Assembly: GCA_026724425.1 (NCBI GenBank)
Contig: JAIUCV010000009.1
Location: forward strand, 20,907,823 to 20,971,822
DNA length: 64,000 nucleotides
DNA from: Erythrophleum ivorense
Lineage: Eukaryota; Streptophyta; Magnoliopsida; Fabales; Fabaceae
Reading direction: 5' to 3'
This document shows positions 36,756 through 50,700 of the stretch, piece by piece. Below the pieces are notes generated by a model that was not told where the DNA came from, did not search any database, and saw only the letters and a program-made list of their open reading frames with translations. Each line of letters starts with the position of its first letter. Within the stretch, counting starts at the first letter, position 1. Position numbers and translations under genes: made by a program.

Positions 36756-39700
36756 TGTAACATTTGGTTCTTTGAAAACGAGAGAAAACATGAGAAATGT
36801 AATGTACAGTTTCTCTGTAAACGAATGAAATTCATCGGATATAAAAGCAGGTCCCAAAAAATCTGGAAAACATTCTAGATTCCTAAAAATGAGAATCCCA
36901 AGCTTAGACGAAAAGAAAATTGAGCTAGAACAAAGAAACAAAGTTTGAACGAAAGCTTGACAAAATGTAAGGGTTTTTTTGTCATTTTGAGCAAATTTTG
37001 GAATTCATATAAGAGGGATTTTTTAAATGAAAGTTTTGAGTTCTGCAAGGTTTCTCAGCGGCATTGAAAACCATGGAAAGCCCCAAGATAGCTAAAGCCC
37101 CTCGGGTAGATATTTTCTAACGTTGGTGACCCCAAACTTTAACAGATCCATTTAGGAAGGTTTTAGCTCCGATTTGAGTGACTCTAAAAGCATTTTACTA
37201 AATTGGAAACCTAAATTTCATAATAGAAAAGATGGTTCTAAAAAAGGAGCTAAAATGAGTTAAAAACGAAAATTGCCAAGAATAAAGGGCAAAATGGAAA
37301 TTTTTGAAAAAGAAGCTTCAAGAAGCCCCTTCTTATTTCATGCCTTACTCTCCTTCATTTTTAGATTAACCTAATTCTGCCTCAAAACCAGAGAAGAGAG
37401 CTAGCTCTAAGGCACACCAAGAGGAGAGGTTTTGGAGGGAGAAAAGGTAAGGAAAAATAGGAAATTGCAAGCTCTTCTTTAACAACATGTTTCTCCTCTT
37501 TCTCCCCTTTCTCCCTATGGTTTTCTTAAAGTTTTTGGTGTTGTTTTAAGGGCATAATAGAGGAGAAAATTCGGATTTGAAGAGAGGACACCAAGGAAAG
37601 TGAGAAACAAGCAAGAAAGGCTATGGGAAACAAGGTAAAATCTTCATCCTATGTTAGCTACTCCTTCCCCCTTCTTCTCGCTATTTCACCCCATATATGT
37701 AGTTGCAAGAGGGCTTGAATTTTGGGCAGAACCAAGGGTGAATTCTATGAATTTAAGGGAGGAGAGTAAGAATATGCAAAAAAAAATTAAGTAAAAGCCA
37801 TGAATTTGCAAGATAGGGAGGTTAGGGTTTTGATTGAACCTTGAACTCTACCATGAACCCTAGCCATATTTTATGATGTTTAAGTGTTCATATGAGTTCC
37901 TAAGACACCAAGAGAGCTTCCTACATGATTCTCCTATCAAAGGAAGCAAAGAAACTCCAAGGATGCCAAGAAGAGTATATGCTTCGGCCTAAAGTAGAAA
38001 TGGCACCTAGGGGTAGTTTTAATTTGTTCTAAGCTTAGTTTTGCATCATGTATGATGGGAGAGTATGAGAAGGAGCCTTAGAAAAAAATTTTAGAAACCA
38101 CAGAAAGTTAGATGGCTTTATATGTTCCCATATTATGACTTAAAGAAGCAACACCTAGCTAGGCTCCTTGCTTTAATTATGTGATGACTCTAAGAGGTTT
38201 AAATAAAGTCAAGAATCATAAATAGATGGAGAGAATGGAGCCAAGATGATGTTTTCTTAAGGTTTCTTCATTAAGTGCATTATGGAACCATAAAAGGGCC
38301 TTATGAGTCACCTAGCTTTTCCAATGAATGCATGGCCTTAGAATGTGATTTCAGAGTATAATTGGCTTCCATATGATATGTCTAGGCCAAGAGAAATGAT
38401 CTCCACCTTCTTGGGTGTGTGAGGTCAAGGGAAAGGACTCAAGACTTAAGGAAAAAGTGTGTAAATGCAAGCAAGGTAGTTCTCTCCACCTTCTTTCATG
38501 CATGAATGTGTTACTTACATTGTTTTTGAATGTGTGTACATATGTTTTGAGCTATGAAAAAGTATTTTAGCACGAGCTTTTTATCCATGGTACCATGATA
38601 ATGTTTTATGAATGCAAGATGATTTTTTATATGCTTGCTTTGATTTTCTTGAGTGTGGAGAAGCCAAGAACCCTCTAGCCATGGTGAGGATGAGCTAAGA
38701 ACCCTAGAACTTAGTTGAGACAAGGTAAAGAGTCTCCCAAAAGTGAGTTTGACTCCCAAGAGTAAGGTTGAGTCAAAAACCTCTTAAAGAAAATAGGTGA
38801 GGTAAGTCCAAAATCCACAAGTGAATGGGTGAGGCTAATTCACTCATTTGACAAGCCTATGTATGCTATACATGATGTGTTTAAATGCCAAGAATGTTTT
38901 ATGAAATTCTCACATATGTCAATATGCCTATGCATGCATTTTAAGGCTTGTATTGCATACTTTATGTGTGATTGAAGGGAGATGAGCTATTAGAATTCTT
39001 TGAATCTCATTCCCTCATCTCCATTGTCTTAACATGCTAGGTGGAGCAATTGAGCAAGGAATGGAGGCCACCAAGTCCAAAAGAAGGGGATTGACATCAA
39101 AATGTATGAAAAAGCCTAGTTTTGTCTCCTTTATAGCCATACACATGGCATATGATGTAATCCCTTGATGAAATTGTTATGTAATCATATGAACATGTGT
39201 AAATATCCAAATGTATGATGTATGAATGAAATTTGATGCCAAATGTATGAGATAGCATGATTTGGGTATTGGATGGCCAAAGTTAGTATGTGTAATTTTG
39301 TGCATATCATGGGGTGGATGAGTGAGTTTGAGAAATATGGGTTTATGTACCTTTAAGACAAGTTTAAAATGTCATTTTAGTGCATTCCCACGTGCTCAAG
39401 TGGTCATGTTTGCCTTGGAGCTCAATTTAGACTATTTGGACCCTTTGTAAAGCTTGAAAATGACCATTTCACAGCCCAATGCCAAGATCTGACCAAATGA
39501 GTGAAATTTCTCATCAAATTTGGCTTACATATAGATCTTATCTAGATATTTTTGTGAAGTTAAAGATTAGATTATTTGGAACTCTATGGAATTAATTATG
39601 AATTTCCAAAGTTGCCATTTTTCTACTGAATTGATATAGGTACTGTTCATATGGTTAGAAACTTGGGCTGTGTCATTCATAGGCCAAATGATGTCCAATG

Positions 39701-40284
39701 CTTATAAAATGTTACAGGCATAAACTAGACATGATAAGCTTTTCATATCCACTAAGATCACCCCAATTGGACCTTTGGGCAGGGAGATATGAATTTTTGA
39801 AGTTGGAGATCAGTACTAGGGATGACAGCTGAACTCTGGTACTGTTCTATTTATTTTTGGTGGCTAGCAGCCTCTGTTGTGGTCTGAATTTATTTTTATC
39901 ATAAAGTAGAAATATATAAATTTCTATAATGGTAAAGTAAACCTATTTTTTATTTTTTTAGAGTTAGTTATAATTTTTCAAATTTTAGGCATAGAATTTA
40001 GAAAACTAATCCGAGGCTGCACTAGTATATTTTGTGTATTTGCTCCCTTTGCTCAAGGTATGGACCATCTCTTGAGCTTGTTGTGAGTTCTATTTATATA
40101 TCTAAATGTGAGAATGAGATGGATGAGTCCATATGACCCACGAGATACCAAATGAAAACTCTTACCTGTAGGGAAATACATCTTGATTCATGACTTCCTA
40201 TGCCATTATGTTGCTTCCCATAGAATTAGCATGAGATGAGGCATGAGAATCTTATGAATTGAGTCTTAGAAGTATGGTGTTACA
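36756..40284 (+). mobile_element. A10: family A solo LTR in A9
   Basis: It starts TGTAACATTTGG and ends GTATGGTGTTACA, 3,529 bp. Flanks AAATT (36751-36755) and AAATC (40285-40289) agree at four of five bases, and A12 shows the uninterrupted site. The minisatellite is at 38655-38840, and the GGGAGATGAGCTATTAG block at about 38,980. Opposite orientation to its host. Confidence 0.85.
38655..38840 (+). repeat. Minisatellite of A10
   Basis: Units with GCCAAGAACCC and GGTGAGGATGAG blocks. One unit (AAGTGAGTTTGACTCCC next to AGAGTAAGGTTGAGTC) looks locally duplicated. Confidence 0.65.
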
Positions 40285-40496
40285 AAATCTATGCATGATA
40301 AAACCCTTGGTTCCATCAAGAATTCATGAAAAAAACTCTCCTCCTCACTTTCTCTCTCTTGGCCAATCATGGTCAAGAAAGACAAAGATTTGCAATTATT
40401 TCAAGTGAAATCTTACCTCAATGTAAAGTACTCTTCATGTAGATTAATTTCTATCTATTGGTTTCTTAAAAAGAGTTTGTCCTACCATAATGAACT
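40285..40496 (-). mobile_element. A9, second part
   Basis: Matches A12 at about 50,150-50,350 (CTCTCCTCCTCACTTTCTCT, GTTTCTTAAAAAGAGTTT). It joins the first part once A10 is discounted, and is then cut by A11. No convincing continuation of A9 follows A11. Confidence 0.65.
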
Positions 40497-41048
40497 TGTA
40501 ATGTCCGATTTTCGTAAAAACAACAAAAACAGATACATTTTCAAAATAAGTCATCTGAAATGAATTGGTTAAGGTCTGAAAAAATTAGAATAATGATCTA
40601 AACATTTAGTAATGAAATTAGAAGGCTAGAGGGTACCCTGAAACAGAGGCTAAAACAACCAGATGAAATTTAACGAAATAACTACATAATGTAATGTAAT
40701 TTTCGTAATTTTGGGCAAATTTTAGAATTCTCATAGGAGAACTTTTTAAATGAAAAATTTGAGTCCTCTGGGGTTCTTAGAGGCCCTAAAAATCATGAGA
40801 AGCCTTGGGACAATTAAAACCTCTCTGGTATATGTTTTCTAATATTAGTTGACTTAAACTTTAACCCTTTTCGTTTGAGAAGGTTTTAGCTTTAATTTGA
40901 GTGGTTCCAAAGGCATTTTATAAGATTGAGGACCTAAATTTTATGACGGAAAAGATGGTTCTAAAAAAGGAGCTAAAATGGACTGGAAACAAAAATGCCA
41001 AGATTAAAGGACAAAATTGAAATTTTTAGAAACAAGTCTTGAACCCTA

Positions 41049-41059
41049 GCTATATATAT
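41049..41059 (+). promoter_or_regulatory. TATA box of LTR A11
   Basis: GCTATATATATGACCACG about 555 bp into the LTR, at the family promoter position. Confidence 0.55.
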
Positions 41060-41397
41060 GACCACGCCCCACTCTTCTCCTCACTTAGCTCATTTTATTT
41101 CTTCCTTAAACTAGAGAAGACTCAAGAGAAGGAGGTGCACAAGAATAAAAGGAAAAGAGGAGTAGAAAAGCCAAGAAAAAGGTGAAAAATTCATGGAAAT
41201 TCTTGCTCTTCCGTTAGAAAACTTCTTCCTCTCCTTTCCTCCTCTCTTCCTATAGATTTTGTGAGATGTTTAGTTCTATTTTGAGTCTAGAACAAAGAAG
41301 AAATTTTCAAATTAAAGGAGAAGAAGCCAAGCAAGGTGAAAAACAAGCAAAGGAAACTAAGGAAACTAGGTATTTTGCCATCTTTATGCTTGATACT

Positions 41398-43935
41398 TGA
41401 CGGGTCGTGTCATGCAACCCTCAAAATAAAATTAGGTTGGATTAGATTTTATAGTTAGTGGCACAACCTAGGTCATCTCCCTTAGAAATAGAATTTAATG
41501 TTCAATTGGGTTTCTAAGTGTATAAGGATCCTAGAATTACCTAATTTAAAGGGTTTTAGTCTAATCAAACTAACTAGAATTAAATTGAAACAAAATTCCT
41601 AATTACTACGTAATTGCATCAGTTATGGTTGAATGATAGACTTGTAACTAGCCTTGGATTCGTCCCTTGGTATCTACTATCCTTATTCTAATTCAATTAT
41701 AATTAATTCTAGCCTAAGAGTTCCTAATTGTGTCCATGGCAAATGACCTTAAATTACCATCTAAGAATCAAGGGACTAACAATTTAATGTTGAATTGAAA
41801 CCTCAATCCCGCATTAAATCACTAACTCTTATCATTAAGATCAATGAACACTTAAATTGAATGATTAATTGATTAATTAGCTTTTGAATTAACACCCTAG
41901 GATATTTAATCAACCAATCAAACTCCAAAGAATCCTCAAATCAAACAATTAAGCACGTAATTTCACTCATGTATTTCATCGAACACCTTCACGACATACA
42001 TGGGAAATTAAAGGAAAATACAAAATTTAGTGTTTAATCCAATCAATTAATCAACAAAAAGGTATCTTAATTAGTGTCTAACCAGCCACTAACTATAGAC
42101 AATACATATTCCCAATCAAATACAATTTTAACCAAGATAATATAAGAGAAGAAAAGTGCTGGAAAATATAAGAAAATCTTGGCCAAAATTCATTTATCTC
42201 CATAGATTCAAGCTTCTCCAAGGTTTTCCTCCTAGCTAGCACAAAGATGATCAAGCTTTCATGGAATGGAGATGGAGATGGAATGGGAATGGAGGATGAA
42301 AGGCTACGGCCTGACTACTGGACGAAGGAGTGTGTTCTGTGTAAATGATAATGGATTCATGTGAATATCACAATCGAATGGTCTCTCCTTTTGATGTGCT
42401 GCTCGAGTGTATTTTTATCTAGCCTTACGTGGTTTCTTTTATTTTTCACATCCTCCCTTTTATGTCAATTTCCCATAGCAATCCATGTTGCTTCTTCTTT
42501 TGTTTATATGAGTGTGAGCCCCAACTTGTGTATGTTGAAGTGTTGGAATATAATAAAAGATTCATTCATGCTTCATGCTACTTTTGAAATTCAAAGGGTG
42601 GCTTCTTCTTCTCTTCTTGCATGTCTGTTTGAGCTCTTTTATGTATTTTCTCCATTCCATCTTCTCTTCAAATAGCTAGCTGGGCTCGTGCTTCCTCTCT
42701 ATGTTAGTTTATGTGTAGCTTCCATATAAAACCCATAGCTACATGCAGTAGCTTCAATCACTCATGTTGCTTCCTCTGTTCTAGCTACGTTTCTTCCATG
42801 TTCTCTTTCATTCATTTCTCTTCTCTAGCTCATGTTTCTTCTTCTCCTTGATTCATCCACCCAAGCCCGAGACCTCACTTCCATGTAAACTTCTCTTTAT
42901 AATCCAAATTCTGCTCATAGGCTTCTTCATTTTCCACATGTTTTCTTTCTTTGCCTTGTGCTTCCCACGTCATTTTCTGCCTTCATTATTTCTTTAGCTA
43001 CCTTACATATTGTTCTTTCTACATTCTAGTCTGGTTCTTACGTAGCTTCTCTTTTGTTCCAGCCATATTCAACTTGTGCAACCCGTGGCTTCTCTTTTGC
43101 ATCAGACCCGTAGCTTCCTTCTCCCACATACAACTCATTCTTCCTCCTCTGTTTTGTGTTGTTACCCTACGTGTTTGTTTGCTTTGTTCTCAGCTCCAGC
43201 TCACTTTTTCTCAAGTCCCTCATTCCACGTAACTTCCCTTCCACCAGCTCTCCATTTGCCCATATGCTACGTGGTTGTCTCATGCTCTGTTTTACTCATT
43301 CCATGTCAGTTCTTCATGTTTGTTTCTTCTTTGCTCCAATTACGTGAGTTAATATATGTGTATATATGTATAAGTGTGGAGTGGGTGCTGCTTCTTGTGA
43401 TGTGGGAATATGCTACTATGCATGTGAGTGACCATGTGTGATGTGTGTTACGTGTTTATGCATGAAGTCATGTAAGTGAGCTAGACGTGTGGCTTTGTGT
43501 GAGTGTTTTATGTGGATATATAGAGTGAAGACATGTGAGCTATAAGAGAATGCTGGAGGTATGTGGAATGGATGCTACGTGTGTACACGTTGTGCTATGA
43601 GTGTAAAACATGTAACCTCTTGAATATAAAGTGGCATGATTTGGTATAGCTTCCTATATTTGGAAAACCTCCCTCTTCCATATTTTTCTCCAACTTTTAA
43701 ATTTGATTTCCCCAAAATCTGCTTAAAAACAAATGAAAAAATTAAGTAGGAATATTCACAAAATTCATTTTAAATGATTTATGCATTAAAATGAATCATT
43801 TTGCAAATAAATTTCTAAAGTGCAAATAATGGCCAATAAACTCAATTCTCCAATAAATAAATCCATTAAGCCTTATTTAACTATTAAAGTATCCAAATTA
43901 AAGGGAAATAAGATGTAGAAAAATGGCATTTATCA
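41398..43935 (-). mobile_element. B2: second solo LTR of family B
   Basis: In plus coordinates it starts TGACGGGTCGTG and ends GGCATTTATCA, 2,538 bp, with perfect duplications ATACT (41393-41397 and 43936-43940) in LTR A11. It aligns with B1 end to end: CAACCCTCAAAATAAA near the start, GATTCAAG...CTCCAAG at about 42,200, a pyrimidine-rich, ACGT-rich middle, and an AT-rich tail. The minus-strand start TGATAAATGCCATTTTT is typical of Tat/Athila LTRs. Open frames at 42,361-43,441 are by-products of C/T-rich sequence. Confidence 0.88.
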
Positions 43936-44889
43936 ATACTCCTTGTTCTTTCTCTTGTGTGTGTTTCACCCTATATAAGACCAGCTAAGAGGGGTTGAAT
44001 TTCTAGCCAAACCAATAGTGAATCTTAGGAAAATGAGGGAGAAGAACAAGATTATGCAAATGAAACAACAAAATAACCATTAGATTTCAAGATAGAAAAG
44101 GTAGGGTTTCAAGTGTTTCCTTCAAATTCTATTTTGATACAAGAATTCCTAAGCCAAAATGATTATTTGGATGAGCTCCTAAGATCCCTAGAAGGCTTCT
44201 CACATGCATCTCCCATCGAGAAAACAAAATAAACTCACTTGGTGCCTTTTTAAAGCATAAAGGAATAGTTTCAATTTATTCCAAGCTTGATTTTGAGTCA
44301 TATATGATGGGAGAGGATAAGAGGAAGTCTTGCAAAAATTTTAGAAGCCACGGATAGTGAGGTGTAGTTATAGGTTCCATATTATGCCTTAAAGAAGTAA
44401 CACCTAGTTAGGCTCCATGAAATGAATGTGTGATGGCTCCAAGAGACTTCAAAGGAGTCAAGAATTATAGATGGATGGAAAGAATAGAACTACGATCATG
44501 TTTTCATAAGGTTACTTCATTAGGTGCATTATGGAATCATGAATGAACCTTAGAAGCAAGCTAGCTTTTCTAATAAGTGTATAGCTTTATAAATTGTTCC
44601 AAGAGTGTAATTGGCTTCCATATTATGTGTCTAGGCCAAAGAAAGCAAGTTCCACCTTCTTTTTTATGTGTGGCCAAGGAAGAGGAACCAAATTCAAGAA
44701 TAAAAGTGTGCATTTGTAACAAAGGTAGCTTTCTTTTCTTTCTCTCATGTATGAGTGGATGTTTGTCTTGTCTTTGAATGTATGTTTTAAGCCATGAAAA
44801 ATATTTTAGCAAGTATCTACAAGCCATGGTACCATGATGTTATATTATGCATTCAAATGATGCTTTGTGAATTTACTTTAGTTTGCTTG

Positions 44890-45060
44890 AGTGTAGTGAA
44901 GCCAAAAGCCCCCTAACCATGTGAAGATGAGGCAAGAATCCTTAAAAATAGTTGAGACAAAGCCAAGAGTCTCCCAAGAGTAAGGCTTAGATAAAAGCCT
45001 TTAAGAAAATGGGTGAAGCAAGTCCAAAATCCTTAAAAAGAATGGGTGAGGCTAAACTAC
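44890..45060 (+). repeat. Minisatellite of A11
   Basis: Units with GCCAAAAGCCC, GAAGATGAGGC and GGGTGAGGC blocks; more diverged than in A7. Confidence 0.6.
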
Positions 45061-46150
45061 TTACTTAGCAAGCCTATGTATGTTTTATATGACTTCTTGA
45101 ATGTTAGAAATATTCCATGAATGATTACATGTTCCATGATAGCCATGCATGCATTTTTAGACTTAGATTTGCATTCTTTATGTATGGTTGAAAAGGAGAA
45201 GAGCTATTGGGATTTCTAGAATCTCATCCCTTCCTCCTCATTTGTCTAACATGACTAGGTAGACCAAGTGAGCCAAGAAATGGAAGCAACCAAGCATAAA
45301 GGAAGGAGATTGACAATAAAGTGTGTGGAAATATCCATTTTGTAGCCATATGAATGGCATATGATGTAATCCAATATTGCATATGATGTATAAGCTTATG
45401 AACATATGTAATTACATGAATATATTGTGTATGTATGAAATTGAATGCCATATGTATGATATATCAATTTTTGGGCATTGAATAGCAAGATATGGCATAT
45501 GTGTTCTTGTGTATACTTTGGGCTGAGAGTGTGAGTTTGTGAAATCTAGGTTTGTGTACCTTTAAAACATGTTTAGTAGACCATGTTGGTGCTTTCCCAC
45601 AAACTCAAGTGGTCACGGATGTCTTAGAAGCAAATTTGGACCTTTGAGACCCATTGAAGACACAAAAAGAGCATTTTTGCAACCCAATGTCAAGATATGA
45701 CCAAATGAACAAATTTGTCCATAAAATTTGGTATGTATATAGATTTCATCTAGAGATTTTTGGAAAGATAAAGACTAGATTATTTGGAGATCTTTGGAAT
45801 TAATTATGATTTTTCAAAGTTGTCATTTTTTTGGTTGTTCGGGTATAAGCACTATTCATATAGTCAGTTTCTTGTGCTGTATCATTTGAGGATCAAATAG
45901 TGTCCAATACTCATGAACTTTTACAACTATAAACTAGACATTATAACCTTTTTAGGGAAACCAAGATCACCCCAATCGGACATTTGAGTAGGGAGATATG
46001 AATTTTTGAAATTTAATGACAGTACTAGTAGAAACAGGCGACCTTGGTTACTATTCCATCAATTTCCAATGGCTATACATCCCTTCTATGGTCTAGAATT
46101 ATTTTTAGCATAAATTAGACATCTATAGATTTTTAGAATGGTATAGTATT

Positions 46151-46872
46151 CTTGATTTTAATTTTTTTAAAATTAATTATGATTTTTCAAAGTTCATGAT
46201 AGAAAATTGAAATACCAATCAGAGGCTACACATGCTATTTTCATGTATATACTCCATTAGCTTGAGTTCTTGGCCGCTTCTTGGGATGGTTCTGAGTGTA
46301 TTTGTGTATTTAAATATTAGAATGAGATGGATGAGTTCATATAGTCCACAAAACATGGAATAAAAAATTTATACACGACGTAACGCAAAATAATTAAATA
46401 TTTTTATTACTTTTTGTTGAGTAAATGTGGTAGACCAAGGAAAGGCAAGCTAGAATGGTATGAGATGAGGTAAATAAATATACTGTTACAGAATTGGCAC
46501 TTATTTTACATGTTGATTTTAATTTTTTTTAAATTAATTATGATTTTTCAAAGTTCATGATAGAAAATTGAAATACCAATCAGAGGCTGCACATGCTATT
46601 TTCATGTATATACTCCATTAGCTCGAGTTCTTGGCCACTTCTTGGGATAGTTCTGAGTGTATTTGTGTATTTAAATATTAGAATGAGATGGATAAGTTCA
46701 TATAGTCCACAAAACATGGAATAAAAAATATATACACAACATAACGTAAAATAATTAAATATTCTTATTACATTTTGTTGAGTAAATGTGGTAGACCAAG
46801 GAAAGGCAAGCTAGAATGGTATGAGATGAGGTAAATAAATATATTGTTATAGAATTGGCACTTATTTTACGT
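46151..46872 (+). repeat. 361-bp tandem duplication across an LTR end
   Basis: 46151-46511 and 46512-46872 are near-identical copies at a constant offset of 361 bases with very few differences by eye. Each copy holds the last ~340 bp of LTR A11 plus about 20 bp of flank (GAATTGGCACTTATTTTAC). Because the flank is included, the duplication came after insertion of A11. Confidence 0.9.
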
Positions 46873-47734
46873 CATAATAACCTCACAACATCAATTCTCT
46901 TATTTCTAACACTTTTAACAACAAAAAATATTGACATTAAAGGTCCAATTTCTCAATTTAAGCATAAATGCATGACTGTTGTATTTAGATCTCAAAATTC
47001 ACCCTTAACATATTTTCCCAACCAAAAGTACACAAAAAAGAGCAAGGAATTCGGGTTTCAAGCCATGCACTTCAAATTAGCATATTAGGACCATTTCTCA
47101 TAAGTTCACAATTTTAGCCACTAATTTCAAAAATTCATATCTTGAGCGAGAAAACTCTAATTTGTGCAAATTAGGACTATATGGAAAGCTCATGACATGA
47201 ACTAGATGCTGTAAAACTTTCAGATCAAAACAAGGTCATTTGGGCCATAAGAATTCAATGGAATGCTAACCATATTAGCATTTCGAACCTAACTCAGACC
47301 TGAAACTTTGAGCTTGATTATCTTTGATTACACAGCCCTAATTTAGGTGATCTTAGTGACTATGGAAAGCTTATGATACAAAATATATTTTTTGTAAAAT
47401 TTCTTGAGCATTGGAGTCTATTTGGCCCCTCAAATATATGAAAAACCATAACTGACTATATGAATAGTTCCCAGCCAATTCTGCATTTTTCAACCAAATT
47501 TGAAAAGTCATAATGAATTCTACAAAGATCTAAAAATTGTGTTCTTTAGCTTTGTGAAAATCTCTAAATGAGATTTAAATGCTTGACCAATTTCATGCCA
47601 AAATTCATTCATTTGTTCAAATTTTGGTTCAAGGGTAGAAAGTGGCTCAAAATGGCACAAGTATAGTTTCAAATGGTTCAAAATGTCCACTTACAAATCT
47701 TGTGACCATTTAAGCACGTCCTAAACATGAAATA
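46873..47734 (-). mobile_element. A13, first part: family A LTR
   Basis: This is the distal part of a minus-oriented family A LTR (repeated TTCAAAAATTCATAT-type modules, TTTAAGCACGTCC near its end). Its outer end near 46,873 is too diverged to place exactly. It is interrupted by A12 at 47734/47735 and resumes at 51089. Confidence 0.6.
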
Positions 47735-50700
47735 TATCATACCATATCATTCTAGCATTGATTGTATCTCAAAACTAGTTAAAAGTATCAAATTTCATTT
47801 TCATGAAATTCACACCTTTAACAACGAAAATAACCGACGTTATAAACTAAAATAATGCTTTCTTGGCTTTATGGACCATGTGAGCTTACCATATTTATTT
47901 TTCATCCTTAACACATGTAATCAACCAAAAATGACACAATTTGAAGCACCAATTTTGTGTCCAAGCCATTCAAAATGAAAGGGCATGTTACTTTGCATTT
48001 TTCCAAGATTTCTATATTCTAATATGAACTTTGAAAAATCATAATTAATCTTAAAAAAATCAAAATCATGAAAATTATACCATTCTAGAAATTTATGGAT
48101 GTTCTCTAACTATCGTGGAATTTGATGGAATAGTAACTCTAGTCACTGATGCATCCTACAACTAAAATCAAATTTTAAAAATTCATTTCTCCCTCTATAG
48201 AGCTCCTAATGAGGTTCTCTTAGTGGTTATAGAAAGATTATGATGTGTAGTTTATGCCTTTAAAATTTTATAAGCATTGGATTTCATTTGGCCTTGAATG
48301 ATACATAAATGCAAACTAACCATATGAACAGTAAATGGGACAATTCTGCATAATTTGGCCAATTTTAAAAATTTATAATAAATTCTCTAGAGCTCCAAAT
48401 TATGTGCTCTTTAGCTTTGTGAAAAAATCTAGATGAGACTATAATGATGCCAAATTTCATGCCCAAAATCTCCATTTGGTCAGACTTTGATTCAGCTAAA
48501 ATGTTTGTCACTTTTGAAACTTCAAAGGTGTCAAATATGCACCAAATGGTCTTCTAACCATTCCATGACTATTTTAACACATCCAAAAGTATAAACATGG
48601 CCTATGAGAGCATTCCAAATGGTTCAAATCATCATACATCTCAAAACCACAATCCTAGTTGTTATAATACACATATGCATCAAGGCCTAAGGATATCAAA
48701 CTCTCACATATTCATTCATTTAATTCCAAGATTCATTCATACATCATAGTGATATACATTTAAACATGCTAAAGGGTTTACATCACATATACATCATATA
48801 GTTACAAACTTTGACATCAAAATACAAAATTTCCTATTCTATTGTCAAAGTCCTATGCTTCAAGGTGCTTGGCTCCCATTTCTTGTTCCTTGAGCTTCAA
48901 CTAGACATGGTTTGACATAATATGGGAAAGAGTGAGATTCAAAGAATCCCAATAGCTCTTTTACCCTTTCAAACATACATATATGGCATATTCTCATGTC
49001 AAAGAATGGAAGCATGTCATAAACACTTCTTGTAAGCATACATAAACATATTCTAATATCATCAAAACTTATACATGTCAAACATGGGATCTAAAGGATG
49101 TTACTCTAGCCTCACCCATTTTCTTTGGGACTTTTGGATTTGCCTCACCTATTTTTAGGGATTTTGATTTAGCCTTACTCTTTCTTAAGACTTTTGGCTT
49201 TGTCTCACCCATCCTTAGGGACTTTTGGCTGATCCTTGCCTATTTTAAAGGACTTTTGGCATAACCACACCCATTCAAACCACTTTACATTCAAAATCTC
49301 ATTCAAGAAGCATAATGATACCATGGCATGAAATCAATGGCAATAAACATATCTCATGGTTCAAACATACATACAAACATTCAAAGACAATCAAACATCC
49401 AAGAAATATATGCAAGAAAGGTTAAAGAGTTACCTTATGCGAAGAAACACAAACTTTTTTCCTTTGTTCTTCACTTCCCCTTCTCGCCCTCACATATACA
49501 CCTAGGGGGATCTTGATTCACTTGGCCTAGACACACCAAATAAGACACAATTCAATCATTGGAACCAATTCTAACTTCACATAAACTCTATACAAACTTA
49601 GTTTATCTTATAACATGGTTATAGTTCCATATAAGAGCATAATGAAGCAACCCTTAGGATTCATGATCTTGGCTCCACTTTCTCATTCAATCTAGGTCAT
49701 ATCATTCCATTTGAACTCATTAGAGTTATCACAAACTCAATTCAAGGAGTCAAACACCAAGTTGCTTCTTTATACCTAAAAAGGAACCTAAACTTTCATC
49801 CTTCAAACCATGGTTTATAAATTCAATTTAATGCTTGCATTATTGTTCTTATATCATTTTAAGAATATTTGTATTCCAAGAATCCATTAAACAACTTCCT
49901 AACCCCTAAAAATTTCTCTTGGTCGAATATGGAACCATAAAACTCTAACTTGCACATTCCAAAGTTTCAACCAATTATAAGCTTAGATTCTTTTTCCTTG
50001 CATCAAATAACATCTAAATATACTAATTAGGAATGGAAAATAACATGGTTAGCCATTAAAGAAGCCTAGGCCGAACCATTACACAATCATAGTGTAGATT
50101 GCATCTTTTTATGATTTAAGGAGAACTAATGTTAGATATGCAATCCTTGCATGTTAAAACCCTTAGTTCCATCAAGAACACATGAAGAAAACTCTCCTCC
50201 TCACTTTCTCTCTCTAGGGCAAAGCTTAAATGGCTTGGAAACATAAGATTTTACAAGTGTTTCAAGTAAAGTCTTACCTTAAAACGAAGCTCTCTTCGCG
50301 TAGATTATTTTTCACCAATTAGTTTCTTGAAAAGGGTTTCTTTTTGGCTTAGGTTAGACTTGAATCTTCAAGTTTTCAAGAAAAGAAAACCACCATTGGA
50401 GAGCTCTTAGAGAGATAAACAACATTCTTAACTAGTACGGGATGAAATAGGGTCGTTTACTTACCTAAACAGGAGCTTAAACTTCTTCTCTCTCTTCCCT
50501 TAATGTCACACCATGGCTACTCTAAAACGCTGAAAATGGAAGCTTACAGAAGATAATGAAGTGTAATCTTACTTAAGAAGCCTCTTTTATAATTTTTCAA
50601 AATGATCATTTTGCCCCTACCTACCTGTTTGCTTTATTTAGGCTTATTTCAACTCCTTTTTTAGAACCTTCTTTTCCATCATAAAATTGGTTTCACCCAA

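Larger units (their letters stand above)
40497..46490 (+). mobile_element. A11: family A LTR hosting B2
   Basis: It starts TGTAATGTCCGATTTTC and ends AATATACTGTTACA. Flanks GAACT (40492-40496) and GAATT (46491-46495) agree at four of five. It is split by B2; without B2 it is about 3.45 kb. A TATATATATGACC box is at 41049, and the minisatellite at 44890-45060. The last 340 bp and 21 bp of flank are part of a tandem duplication. Confidence 0.8.

Noticed and set aside
42361..43441. Cluster of overlapping Leu/Ser/Phe/Cys-rich open frames
   Set aside because: They sit in the C/T-rich middle of LTR B2; similar spurious frames occur in B1 at 7,920-8,790 without conserved protein sequence.
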